Part shown: positions 1 through 11,219 of the stretch, piece after piece | Layout of the letters: every line of letters begins with the position of its first letter | How positions within the stretch are numbered: position 1 is the first letter of the stretch | From: Euphorbia lathyris | Lineage: Eukaryota; Streptophyta; Magnoliopsida; Malpighiales; Euphorbiaceae | Assembly (NCBI RefSeq): GCF_963576675.1 | Contig: NC_088910.1 | Coordinates: 103,258,807-103,322,806 of the forward strand | Direction: 5' to 3' | Length of the DNA: 64,000 nucleotides | Notes under the pieces: generated by a model | What the model was told of the DNA's origin: nothing | Seen by the model: the letters and a program-made list of their open reading frames with translations, nothing else | Databases searched by the model: none | Translations under genes and position numbers: made by a program

Positions 1-930
1 AAAAAAAAAAAAAAAAACAAAGATTCTTAATATATTTTAAATAACCATTCAATATTTTATCATTAGATAATTGTGACAAATAAAGGGCAGAAATTTTATT
101 TTATTTAATTTTTTTCTTTTCTTGTTGGCAATTAAAATATGGTATCACTCACAGTATCAATTCTTAACATTTATTTAGCATGTTACCACCATTCTCTGAA
201 CCACCTGAAATTCAATAACCACTTGCACATATATCAATATTCAACATAGATAAATAATATAGCTACATATCTTTTCACCCTTCATAAATTAAAAGACAGC
301 TGCAATTCTGTCCAGTGTCAGGTTTAATTTATTATAAAATCTCAGTCAGTTGTGTGTTTGTAGGATATAAATATTTAATTTCATTTGTTTCAAAAAAAAA
401 AAATATTTAATTTCATTAAAATAATAGGATAAGTTAATGACTCTTTTTATTTTTTTGAAACAAATGACTCTTTTTATCCTGGTGAAAGATAAGTTAAAAA
501 TTTAGTTATATAGATATTAAAGAGATAAAAAAAATTTACATCAACAATGCAATCTTAACCTAATATTTATTAGACCGTGTCATTTTATCTGTTAGGCAGT
601 TTTTTTTATTAATATAATATGAATTATTTCATATTATTGTCAGATCTCTAGTATTATGTCCACCTGATAAGATTTGAAATTGTACATTTTTTATTATTGA
701 AAAAAACTCATTTATAATTAATAAGGTTTGAAATTGCACAATTTAATAAATGTAATAATTATAAGATTGAATTATTTTATATTTGAAGATTAAATCGGTT
801 CTTTCTTAATAGCTATAAAACTAAATTTGTACCTGTTAATCCATAAAATAAATTTTTATTTTTTCCCGTTAATGTAAATAAAAGTATATAATAAATTTAA
901 AAATCACATGCTGTATATGAGCTGTGGATC
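1..930. other. AT-rich intergenic DNA, no gene seen
   Basis: No reading frame, RNA gene or clear repeat boundary could be supported. The stretch has A and T runs and a short local duplication near 370-415, where the segment reading atatttaatttcatt occurs twice around an A run. It most likely consists of decayed repeat DNA. Confidence 0.4.
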
Positions 931-934
931 TAAA

Positions 935-2350
935 ATGTTGATTCACTCACACGCACCCACACGACGTGTTAAGTTCCCACATAATATGTAGATATAGTGT
1001 AAAACTCTCTGTTGAAATTGAATTAATTCACACGACGTGTGGCCTAATCTACACGCATGTGAAACATGAAAACAAGAAATGTTATGCATGTAAAGGAGCC
1101 ACACGACCCACATGTCGTGTTGAACAAAATTCCTGCATCCATCTATGTTTGGTTTGAAGATTCAGAACGATTTGGACGACTCAACAAGTGTCAAACCGAA
1201 CCAAGGCCCATACTTGAAGTTTGGCACCTCATTTACACATGAACACAAGTCATCCACTACACACTGAGTCATGGATCAAGGAAGAGTGGGATAAAATGGT
1301 TAAAGAATGGAGTAAAAAGAGAAGTGAGACTAGTTCAAATAGTAGATAAAAGATGAGAGTAAAAATAGGAGGAGTGGACAATATGTATGTACATCCAACT
1401 AAACAATCCATGAAACTATAACTAGGACCCAAAGCTTCCATCCTAAACCCCAACCAACCAAACAAAAACACATACACTATGCCAAAATTACTCTAGATCT
1501 TGTTCTTCATTTTGCTAAGTTTCCGACTCTAATTTATTTCCAAAAACATTTTTTAACCTCAATTCACTATTTGACAACTCGTTTCAAGTTTTAAAACGTC
1601 CAATTATCAATCCCGAGTCCAAAAGTCAACAATTTCCTAGCTCAAAGTTCACCAAAATCACTTTCCATCCATTTTCCTACAATCTTTCCAACAAAGTCGT
1701 TTTTACATTTCAGACCCTTATCCAAACTTGTTCTTGACATCCTGAATTTGATTCTAGCCTTTCGTTGCGCTTCATTCCGTGTCCGGAAACCCGTTTTACA
1801 AGCCTTCTGTCCAACTTTTACATATTTTGCCCATTTATTTCGTTTTAATGGTTCCGAGCCTTTGAAGTCCATTTATGTTCTCGATTCTTATATACACTCG
1901 TTCCTAACATCAAGAATTTCACTTTATCCTTTCATTTTCCTTCATTCTTTGGCCAAAAACTCTTGTACAAGCCATCCAAAATCAAACTAAATTTTGACTC
2001 GAATCTGTCCACACTAAGCCAGTCCCGCTCTTTGTCATCTGCTCGAAGTACTCATACTGTTTGCAGATCCAAAGCCGACCATAGTTCAATGCCTCCTCGA
2101 GATAGCTAATTGTGGCTCCGAATTTATCGTTTCAATTTCCAATTTCATTTTCTTTATTGTAATTATTGCAAATCAATTCATGCTCACGTTATTTATTTTT
2201 GTTTATATTCAATTTTACAATTGGTTTAGCAATATGTTGATATAGAAATAATTTCAATTGTAATTATTTGCCTTCAACATATGTATTCAGACCTTTTTTA
2301 CATCAATAAAATAACCCCTTTTCACCAAATCCCGTGTCAATTTCGCACCT
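935..2350. repeat. degenerate retrotransposon-like segment
   Basis: The segment is richer in GC than its flanks and repeats a near-palindromic word, acacgacgtgt, at about 958-968 and 1030-1040, with a diverged version around 1098-1120. Such cacacga/tcgtgtg words are common in LTRs and untranslated parts of plant Ty3/gypsy elements. No TG..CA termini, primer-binding site or coding domain was found, so the class is an inference. The short open frames here show no recognisable domain. Confidence 0.25.
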
Positions 2351-2360
2351 TCAATTTTCT

Positions 2361-2978
2361 TTACTTACTCGTCCTTTACTAAATCTGCAATAGCTTTAAA
2401 ATTACTAATAAAGTTTCTATAACGGCAATAGGAACCCAAGAGTGACTTTTCAATCTCTGCATCCTTCAGTCGTTTCGATAAGAATTCAATTTTTAGTGCG
2501 TAAAATCCATAAACATAACCTACATTAATTGAGAATTAATTTTCTGATGTAGCAATGTTTAAATCAGCATTATTAAAAAATATCCCATAGTAACTTATTT
2601 TATTTCTAAAAGTATATATAAGTAAAGTAGTGTTAAAGAAAACACTCAATACAGAAACAAAAATTATTTTTTCAATTCCTGTTTTTTTTTTTTTTTTTTT
2701 TATAGTAAATTTCAATTCCTGTTAACAATTAGGTCTAATCATTATTTCTATTTTAAAACTAGCTAACTAAAAGAAAAAGAAGCTTAGTGATTGAACAAAA
2801 GCCTGCTGTATTTTTATCCTATAATTTTGTAGGGTTCGTAATTAAGATGTTATGCCTAACTCAATAAATAAAAGTTTTTGCAAAGAATGAATTCTACAAT
2901 TATATATATAATTCTAAACTTAGCTTTTATTATGAAATTAGTTTTAAATATCAATAAATTTAATTCAATTTTTTTTAA
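2361..2978. other. AT-rich intergenic DNA
   Basis: Nothing gene-like is seen. There is a pure T run of about 19 bases near 2683-2701. The T run at 2970-2977 is probably the poly(A) tail of the minus-strand LINE remnant that follows. Confidence 0.4.
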
Positions 2979-3905
2979 TGAACAAGCTGCATTAATGAGC
3001 CCGTAATGGGAAGAATGTAACATAGTAGGTGAAACAAAACTTGGTAACGAATTAAAGAATAAAGGACAAGTATTGAATCGAGATGACTGAGCTAACATGT
3101 GAGTCAATCCATTCGTTTGTCGCTAGATCCATCTGACCAAGTAAGAGTCGTTTGCTGCTAATATTGCTTTGCATGGAGACATGATATCTCCAAATTCTGA
3201 ATCATCCGCAGAAGTAGAAAGAATTGCGTCTACCACATGTTTAGCATCATATTCGAAGACAACCCCTCAGATATTATGATCTTGTAGCCACACCATTGAA
3301 CGAAGCACCGCCTCTGCTTCACATTCCTTCACTAACGGATAGCTCTACAATTTCTCAGACCGGCCAAAAACGAACTTGCTGTTGGAGTCACGAAATGTAG
3401 CGCTTATTCCTGAACACTTATCCTCGGTGAACAATGCCGCATCAGTGCAACAGGACAGTATTCCAGAATCAGGAGCATGCCAATTTGGGCAATTTCTAGC
3501 AGCAGGTCTTCCCTCATCCGCAGCAGCAGGTCTATCTCACAAATGCTTAGCGCGAATCCAGTAGCAGAGTACCATTTGTGCAACAAAGGAGATCTGTGCT
3601 GGCAGTGTAATTGACTGATTCCACAACTGATCGTTCCGAGAATGCCATATGCTCCACAAATGCATCAGAAACTGACCAGCAGTGCAGGCGGGTGAGGATT
3701 CCAGACATCACCAGAACCACTCAGTGAGATTTGCTGCGTTATGAGACCTGTCGGAGACCAGCTCCAGTAGACCAGCGCACTGCCAAACCCGAACAACAAA
3801 GTCACACTCGATAAAAGTATGCCATGCTTCGTCCCACGGTCCATTTCACGTTACACAACAGTTATTTACTTGTGTGATGGGAATTAGAATATCAAGTTGT
3901 GCATT
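2979..3905 (-). mobile_element. old LINE 3' remnant (zinc-knuckle and RNase H part of ORF2)
   Basis: Read on the minus strand, broken frames give the RT-associated zinc-binding region (zf-RVT) around 3640-3850, with words such as AWHTFIECDFVVRVW. An RNase H domain follows towards 3000, with KECEAEAVLRSM (the catalytic Glu region) and FEYDAKHVVDAI (the next Asp). Stops and frameshifts interrupt both. The element ends in a T run on the plus strand at 2970-2977, as expected for the poly(A) tail of a minus-strand LINE. Endonuclease and RT parts are absent, so it is 5'-truncated. No clear target duplication was found. Confidence 0.65.
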
Positions 3906-4518
3906 TCTAGAAAGAGAGTAACCATATTGTCAATGGAGCGGAGCCATGATTTAGATAAGAGGGCTAATTTTAACCTTACATTAGAATTTCATTGAAACAT
4001 GGGGTGCCGGCTCCCATAGTTTGGGCTGCCTCCACCATTACATATTGTTGATTGGATGACGAATTACATCATTGAATTACACATGATGTCTTATTTTAGA
4101 ACATCACAGATATAATGTTACTAGTATGCTTTCTATATGCATCCAACATATGATAAAAAAAATTTGTAAAGAAAAGTTTAGGTAAAGTTAGGTCTACCCA
4201 ATCCAAGGTCAGGACACCTAAATGAGTTCTAACTGTACTGTGAAATTTTAGTTTTTTCTTATAAATAGTAGGTTATATACATATATATATATATAGATTC
4301 TAATTATAAAAACTCCATTATTTGGGGGATTTACAAAGGAGGAAACAAAAACTCCTATTTAAAACATAAAATTTGAAAAATGTATCTATCTACTAGCTTA
4401 CCAAACCATAGTGTTCATTAATATTTCTCTTATTCTTTCCCATAATAGAAAAATCAGTGCTATCAGACAGATAATAACACTAAACTTGTAATAATTAATC
4501 ACACAACTAGTCAAAAAT
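3906..4518. other. intergenic DNA downstream of BAHD gene A
   Basis: The segment is AT-rich with a short (TA)n run near 4278-4296. It presumably contains the 3' untranslated region of the minus-strand gene that ends at 4519. No other gene is visible. Confidence 0.4.
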
Positions 4519-5822
4519 TTAACTTTCAATAGGCATTGTGATTATAATATTAAGATCTCCAGAATCACCCAACTTATCATAAGATGGACCTACAATGGCA
4601 TGCACACCATCATCGCCGGAACTAATCCAATACGACACCGTAGCTGGTTTACTCCCTTCTCTTAAATACACCTCCTCCATCCCCATACACTCATTCAAAT
4701 CCGAAGTTTTTAATATAACAACTTCATCATTTTCAAATTTCCCAATCTCACATTTCTTCCAACTCCGATCCTTGATTACCTTCGGAGATTCTTTCACCAG
4801 AAAACCAAATTCCGGTGACGTCTTAGCAATTCGGAATTTCTTCTCTGCTTCCTCAAGGCAAAACAACGCTAGATTTTCCTTCAAATTAACCATTTCATAA
4901 GTATTGCTAATTTTGTAGACGACAGTTTGGGTGATTTTTTCTCTAGTTGTAGATGAAAATTCGCCATTGAGATTTTCATGTACTGGCTTCAGATTTGGGA
5001 GGTAAAATACAGGCACTTTTGCTTCATTATTTCTTGATACAATATCCCTATGAATCTTTGCCCATTTTTGGAGGAAATTGTCCGTTATTAAAACATCAGC
5101 AAACAGAATGCTACAACTTATCCCAATTGAGTATCCGCCGCATTGGAAGTTAGTCACCTGCAATGTAATACTAAAATCAGAAAAACTCGTACAAACAAAA
5201 AATGTTATGGAACCGATTTAACTAAAAGCTCCAGCTTATAGTTAAGGCCCAATCATATATCTTATATTAATCTCTGATATTGGGTCTTAACTATAAGCTC
5301 AAACTTATAGTTAAAACCCAATCATATATCTTATATTAATCTCTGACCAAACATACACGAAATTAGACTAACCTGAAGGTAAAATAACGGAGAAAACTGA
5401 GGATTTAGTTCATCAATATCTTTCCAGAAAACAAGCCGAGATTCAGCTTTTTTAACATCCTCCAATGCGAGAAAATGTTGCATTGTAGTATCAATCTTAG
5501 CCTCAACAAGCCTAACACCACTGTCATCAGAGACAATCTCAAGATCAGAATGCCCATTTTGGCCTCTTCTTAGACGACCGCTAAGCAAAGGCTCATCTTT
5601 GAGAGCTCTGCCTAAAGACTCCTTAATCCAGCCAGCAACATGCCAGCCTGAACCCTCCTCCTTATTGCAGAAGAGGATTATATTGAGAGAAGCTTTGAAA
5701 ATGGAGGACCCAATTGGGTCTTTGACTGAAACTTTCCAAATCTGTCTTGGTTGTGTTACTAAGTAAGGTGTGACTGTTTGGACAGCTTCTATTTGAACAA
5801 CGTTGCTACTTATGTGAGGCAT
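4519..5822 (-). CDS. BAHD-family protein, CER2-like, catalytic motifs lost (copy A)
   Basis: Two exons on the minus strand, 5822-5373 and 5157-4519, with a GT-AG intron at 5158-5372, encode 362 residues. The paralogue at 26921-28096 has the same intron position. Residues 78-86 (PLLSGRLRR) and the VTNFQCGGYSIGIS stretch just after the intron are typical of the BAHD acyltransferase fold. Where catalytic BAHDs have HXXXD, this protein has ILFAD (residues 167-171), so the general-base His is replaced by Ile. No DFGWG is present near the C-terminus. The C-terminal pattern (KPATVSYWISSGDDGVHAIV, then an I/V-rich strand ending in MP) resembles the CER2/Glossy2 clade, whose members act with the very-long-chain fatty-acid elongase and can work without acyl transfer. 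At 362 residues it is shorter than usual BAHDs (about 430-460). The first Met is supported by alignment with the paralogue and by a TATA box about 80 bases upstream. No stop or frameshift is seen. Family membership is firm; the role is inferred. Confidence 0.85.
5203..5346 (-). mobile_element. short LTR-like (TRIM-type) insertion in the intron of BAHD gene A
   Basis: The intron of copy A is 215 bases, while the paralogue's is 69. The flanks of this insert align closely with the paralogue intron, so about 145 bases were added. On the minus strand the insert holds two near-copies of a unit reading cagagattaatataagata, and it ends with ggttccataaca. A related sequence lies at 8054-8200, followed by a tRNA-Met-like primer-binding word. 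That pattern suggests a small non-autonomous LTR element. No target duplication was recognised, so the class is tentative. Confidence 0.5.
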
Positions 5823-5902
5823 TGATATGATATCTATCTATGTATGCTTCTTTGTCTTGGATTTGTTAACTCTAGATTGAACACACTTCATTATGGATGT
5901 GC

Positions 5903-5910
5903 TATTTATA
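5903..5910 (-). promoter_or_regulatory. TATA box of BAHD gene A
   Basis: The minus strand reads TATAAATA here, about 80 bases upstream of the ATG at 5822. That is the usual distance for a plant gene with a short 5' untranslated region of about 50 bases. Confidence 0.55.
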
Positions 5911-6072
5911 GATTTCATTATTTTATTTTTTTAAAAGGAAAATAGCATTATGAGCAGGAAAAAATGAATATGCTGTTTTTGACTGAGTTTGATATTTATA
6001 ATTTGTTTAAGGATTTATTGTGTAAATTAGATTATCAAAAGTTTAATACGTAAGAATTGGGGAAAAATAATT

Positions 6073-6527
6073 AAGGCTTAAGGTGTTTGAGCCCCTAAAC
6101 TTTTCAAAATTTTGTCATTTTGCTCTTGGTCTATTATTTGGTCATGAACTATCTCAATTGGTGAAATTTCACCCAATTTAGATAGAGATTTGATAAAACT
6201 GTTATCTACCCTCATATGTAATATAAACTTGACAAGTCACACGTCTTGAAGTTTATTTATCACATAAACTATCTTATGTCAAAATAATTAATTAGATTAG
6301 AAAAGTAAAGAAAGCAAATAAAAACGAATCTCTAAAATAAGATTTATCAAATTTAAGTGTCAAAATATCTTCACGTGCTAATAGAATAATAATTATATCA
6401 AGTCTCTATTTAAATTGGATGAAATTGCACAAATTGGGATAAATCAATGGCTAAATGTGATCAAATAATAGGTTAGAGACCAAATAACAAAATTTTAAAT
6501 AATAATTTAAGCTAAAAGTTAATGACC
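6073..6527. mobile_element. fold-back MITE
   Basis: The two ends are imperfect inverted repeats. Words such as caaaattttgtcattttg near 6106 recur in inverse orientation as aaataacaaaattttaaa near 6481-6500. ggtctattatttggtcatgaa on the left matches the complement of tgatcaaataataggtta on the right. There is no coding capacity. The superfamily is not assigned because no clean target duplication was seen. Confidence 0.5.
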
Positions 6528-6567
6528 TCATGATGTTTCTCCATGTAAAAAAGTTCAATAGACATAT

Positions 6568-7365
6568 GAAAGGTTTAATTTCGTCCTCAAAGTTAGTATG
6601 AGGGGTCAATTTAGCCCAAATCAATTTTTGGATATGAACTCACATTTTAAATTTGGTCGGGAATGTCAAATTAACCTAGGATCAAATCAACTCTAAAAAT
6701 ATAATATATTTTTTATACCTTAATTTTATCATGTTTAAATTTTAATACTTGAAATATATTTTTATACTTAAAAACTATTATATTCTGCACAGCCGCAGAA
6801 CACTCTGATGTCGCACATTACTTTATGCGTCAGTGCAAAATATCAATACACTAATACTATTTTGAAGGGTTCAATAAAGTTTTTTCCGTTTCTGTTTCGA
6901 GGAGTTTCTCTTAAAATTAATTGTTCGTGGCACATACTCTTACTTCGAGAGATTTCTTTTATCAGTTACCTCTATTTATTTTTCATACATTTTCTCACTT
7001 AATATAATTGTTTCATTAACAAAAACATTTAAAATATAATATAGTATAATGAAAATTCTAAATTCAATTAATGGTTATTCAAAATTAGATATTCTACACT
7101 AACGCATAAAGTAATGCGTCAAAGCCAAAACGTTCTGCGGTTGCGCAGAATATAATAATTTTTAAGTATAAAAATAGATTTAAAATGTAAACATGATAAA
7201 GTTCACGTATCAAAAATATATTATATTTGCAGGACTAATTTGATTCTGGTTAATTTGACATTTTTGACCAACTTTAAGGGCTGAGTTAATACTCATAGAT
7301 TGAATTGGGCTAAATTGACCCTTCATGGCAACTTTAAAAGCCAATTTGAATCTTTATTCACAAAA
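6568..7365. mobile_element. fold-back element with roughly 280-bp inverted arms
   Basis: The left arm (about 6568-6850) and right arm (about 7090-7365) pair along their length. ggggtcaatttagcccaa near 6602 is answered by ttgggctaaattgaccct near 7306. tattctgcacagccgcagaa near 6781 is answered by ttctgcggttgcgcagaata near 7132. The arms flank a short AT-rich centre. The 64-residue open frame at 6808-7002 lies across one arm and has no recognisable domain. Superfamily unknown. Confidence 0.55.
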
Positions 7366-8053
7366 AATATAACCTCATGTTTTTCAAATGACACAAAAAG
7401 TGTGTGCACATCATCTCCACCTCACTTATCACCTCACCTGTATCAAATAAACAAGTTAAATATGTCATTGTAATTGTTAACTATGGATAAATATACCATT
7501 AGTGGTGTACTAAACTAACAGAATTATACCAAATAAATTTACTGTTCAAATAAAGATATATTTATCTATCGTTAACATTTACGAAAATATATTTAATTAT
7601 TTATTTGATATATAGATATATAAGACAAAACATACAAATACTAGCGCACAATCCTTGTAAAAATAAAGGAAATCTGTTTTACGGTACATTGCCTTACTGG
7701 ATAGTTGTGCAGAAAAAAAACTGGATAGTTGAAAAGATTAAAGTGAAGGTAATGTTAGATTGAAGTTGTGCAGAAAAACTGGATAGTTGATAAATGAAAG
7801 AAGTTCCAGAAATAGTTATCATTTATTAGGTAAGTACGTGTTTTTATTTTATTGGTTGAGTATTATAATTTGTACATGATTGGTTTGCTGGTGTACCTAA
7901 CACATATAATATGATTTTATTAAATTAATGCAACTAGAAAAGAGGAAAGCCAACAAAAGGAAATATCATTTAGTTTTCTAAAAGCAGTGAAGGCTTACTT
8001 AAAGCAATTGGATTGATATCATAGAATTTGTATGATAAACTACTTAGAAGTAT
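7366..8053. other. AT-rich intergenic DNA
   Basis: No gene is visible. A short duplicated phrase (ttgtgcagaaaaa..actggatagttg) occurs twice between 7703 and 7791. Confidence 0.4.
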
Positions 8054-8200
8054 ATAAAAATTAAGTTCGAAAACAAGTCAGTACTCGAACTCTCAGACCG
8101 GTTGATTCTAAAGGCTCTAATACTATATCATGAAACTGTTTGAACTAAAAGCTGATAGTTAAAACTTAACCATATATTTTATATTAATCTCTAACAGAGC
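8054..8200 (-). mobile_element. TRIM-like short LTR with primer-binding-site-like word
   Basis: The minus strand begins tgttagagattaatataaaa and continues with the same body as the insertion in the intron of BAHD gene A. It is followed by tatagtattagagcc, a decayed form of tggtatcagagcc, the usual primer-binding site complementary to initiator tRNA-Met. This suggests one LTR plus adjoining internal sequence of a very small LTR element. The other LTR is not found nearby. Confidence 0.4.
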
Positions 8201-8231
8201 CAATGATTAAAAAAAGGTTGAATTTTTATTA

Positions 8232-8729
8232 GGGTAAAGTTCAAATAAAACCCCCGTGGTTTCACTAATTTTCAGATAAAAGACTGTGATTTACTTTTTG
8301 TCAAAATGAGAATTGAAGTTTTCAACTTTAACAAAATAAGGACTTTTTCGATTGATACTATTAAAATCACCTTTGACGACTTCAAAAATGACATATTTTA
8401 AGAACTACTAATATTCTAAGCAACTTTAATTCTTCAATTTTTTATTTTGAGATTGTTTAGATGATGTTTGGTAAAGAGAGAGAAAGTTAATGTTTAGAGA
8501 GAGAAAGTTCCAAAAAAGATGATTTTCAAAAATCGAAAATGTAGTTCCATAGAAAATATGACATTAAACAACTTTAATTCTTGAAAATTTTCATTTTCAG
8601 GTCGTTAAAGATGGTTTTAATAGCATTAATCCAAGTTTGAAACTCCAATTCTTGTTTTGACAAAAAGTAAACCACATTCCTTTATCTGAAAATTAGTGAA
8701 ACCACAGAGGTTTTATTTGAAATTTACCC
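8232..8729. mobile_element. Mutator-type MITE (498 bp) with 9-bp target duplication
   Basis: The ends are inverted repeats of about 80 bases, starting gggtaaagttcaaataaaac and ending with its near complement through ttttatttgaaatttaccc. The element is flanked by a perfect 9-bp direct repeat, TTTTTATTA (8223-8231 and 8730-8738), the hallmark target-site length of the Mutator superfamily. There is no coding capacity. Members of the same family form the tandem triplet at 51448-52940. Confidence 0.85.
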
Positions 8730-8738
8730 TTTTTATTA

Positions 8739-9251
8739 TAGGAAAAGTTGTCATTATGAATATAATTGTAATACATATTCAAATCTAAAATGGTTCAAAT
8801 AATATAATATTTTCATCATACCTTAAATTAGCATAAATTTTTATTTTATATTTTAAGTATAATTGTTTTTATTTAGAGGATTCTTATCTGTTATTTGGCC
8901 CATGAGTTCATGAAATGTTAACACTGGCCCTATATGTTTACCAATCTATTGTTTAATAAATAAAATTAAATGCTATTACCCCTGGCAAATTAATTCAGAG
9001 ATATAATGCTTTCATGATTCCTGTACTGTCTATGAGTGCAATCATGGCTAGCAATTTGGAATTACAATTTTAAAAATAACAATAAGATTTCTTTAAAAAA
9101 AAAACAATAAAATAGTAAGCTTATAAACATAAACTAATTGAAAAAAAAAATGAAGCAATCTATACCGTATATAATAGCGGAAGCAGAGAGAAATGAGGAG
9201 AAGTGTTTTAGAGGTATTTTTGATAAGTTGTTAATGTAGTAAGAAATCAAA
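8739..9251. other. AT-rich intergenic DNA
   Basis: No gene, RNA or clear repeat boundary is seen. Confidence 0.4.
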
Positions 9252-9268
9252 ATTAAAAAGATTTAATT

Positions 9269-9745
9269 TTTTTTTTTGTTAGGAAAGGAAAGAAAAACAA
9301 ACAAAACAAAGCCGCCTAACCCGGGATCAGCCTGGGAAAGCTGACTCCCACCATATCATCCAAGATCAGAGACGAAAGGAAATCCGGAGGAGAAGAAAAG
9401 GCTGAGAGACCCAACATCCTGGCATGACCTTCAGCCGCGAGACGATCCGCCACCCGATTTTACTCCCTATAAATATGGCCGATGCTAAAAGAATCAAAGG
9501 AAGAACAAATCCTTCTAATCCCTTTGATTAAATTTTGGCTATTCAAGCAAATAGCATTATTCTCCGAGATCATTCTGACAGCTTCGAGGTTGTCAGATTC
9601 CACAAGAAGATTCTTCATCCCCAGATTTTTAGCTAGCCTAAGGCCAGAAAAAATCCCCCAAAGTTCCGCAGAAAAAGAAGAACTTATGCCCAAATTCTGA
9701 GAGAAACCAGAAATCCAACCACCACCATCATCTCTTAGAACCCCT
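9269..9745 (-). mobile_element. 5'-truncated LINE with perfect 17-bp target duplication
   Basis: The minus strand encodes the C-terminal RNase H of a plant L1 LINE (9693-9460), with SSFSAELWGIFSGLRLAK (catalytic Glu), LVESDNLEAVRMI (Asp) and SIGHIYRE. It then runs through a short non-coding tail to a poly(A) seen as T bases near 9269-9277. It is flanked by a perfect 17-bp direct repeat (9252-9268 and 9746-9762), starting attaaaaag. That pattern is the signature of target-primed reverse transcription with 5' truncation. A related 3' end lies at 50283-50595. Confidence 0.88.
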
Positions 9746-9805
9746 ATTAAAAAGATTTAATTAATTAATAAGAAAATTGAAAAGTCATTTACATATATTT
9801 ATAGT

Positions 9806-9807
9806 TT

Positions 9808-9847
<40 letters not shown>
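9806..9847. repeat. (TAA)n/(TTA)n palindromic microsatellite
   Basis: A run of ATA/TAA triplets is followed directly by a run of ATT/TTA triplets, so the two halves are inverse complements and can form a hairpin. Confidence 0.8.
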
Positions 9848-10089
9848 GTCAATTACTAGCCTATTAATTAAAGTAATAAAAGAAAGTAAGAGTTATAGAA
9901 AGATGAAAAAACACAAAACGAAGGAAACCCAAAAGTCACAAATAAATCTATATATAAAACATTGATAAATAGTATTCCACCATTATACCAAAATTCTCAC
10001 CAGCCTTTAATTTTGATGATATATTATTTTTGTTTTTCATATTCTTATATTATAGTTTTATAATTTTTTTTATCTTACTTTGAATAATA

Positions 10090-10260
10090 TCTATTATATA
10101 TATAAAGTGCGGAAATAAAATAATACTTGTCACATTTATATAGTCGAAATTAGCTTAGGTGGCATAAAATAGAGAGTTTTGTTGATGTGTCATTTTGTCA
10201 TTTTATTAGAATTAATATATCACTATTTTTCAATTCTTTTTTAAATCTTTTCCGCCATCT
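10090..10260 (+). mobile_element. possible Helitron 5' end
   Basis: The sequence starts TCTATTATATATATAAAG directly after an A. Plant Helitrons begin with TC, commonly TCTATTATAT-like, and insert between A and T. Words such as ggtggcataaaat and gatgtgtcattttgtcattt follow, of a kind frequent in Helitron leaders. No matching 3' end (hairpin plus CTRR before a T) was found downstream, so this is a candidate only. Confidence 0.35.
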
Positions 10261-11219
10261 TAATATGTAATCTTTATCTCTTCTATAAAACCACGCTCTT
10301 CTACAAACCACATTCTACCCCAACTCTTTACTCAACTAGATCTTCTTCTACGACTAAGTCTCTTTTAAAAAATCAAATTCTACCTAAACTCTTCAACTAT
10401 TTCTCTCACCAATTCCTTTTTGGTTCAAACTTCTCTCACCCAAGGTTTTTTCACTGCAGCAGCAGCGCATCAAATTTGAGAAAGATACTGAAGAGAGCGA
10501 GAATAAGGTAATCTCCTTTGTTCTCACTTTCAGATCTAGAAACTAAAATCGTTTGCTCATCAGTTAATTATCTTTTCAATTTTGTATTGAATTGCATTAT
10601 TTTTCCTCCTTTCTTTTTGTAGATTGTTCACCGCTGAATGGATATCCATAGACACCACTAAGCTTAAACAATTGGCAAAAACAAGAGTGAACAAGCATCC
10701 ATTTCGGAGTAGATAAGGAAAAAGCAAGATTGTCAATTGCTGTATGAATCTATTTGCATACTACTCTCTTTTTGCGATTTTTGCTGTTTCTTTTTTTTTT
10801 CCATTTTAATGGACTTCAAATTTATCTTATATAGTTAACAAATCCTCATGTTATTAAATCCTCATGTCATTGCTATAAAATTCTATGAAACAAACTAATA
10901 AAGGTTTTAGCATTTTTTATTCAGTTTTACGTTCATATGCAATTAGATAGTTCAACTTTTTCTTCTCTTTCTAACTTAATAATTGTTGCTTCTTATAGAT
11001 TTTTGAACCTAGCAAGGATCCCGCCATAACAAATTCCTGTAGTCGGGAATAATGAGAACATATAAAGTGAGCAAGCTGAACTTGAATCCTACAGATTTAT
11101 TTTGATAAAACTACCATTTATTTCTATTTGCAATGAATTTGCTTTGAACAAATTTTAGTCATTATTAAATGTATGTTTCCGTGTATAGTAAAATTGAGTT
11201 ATTACTTATCATGAACAGG

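Noticed and set aside
10630..10740. Possible first coding exon of the HSP90 fragment
   Set aside because: The sequence after the acceptor-like tttgtag has no HSP90 similarity that could be recognised and contains early stops.
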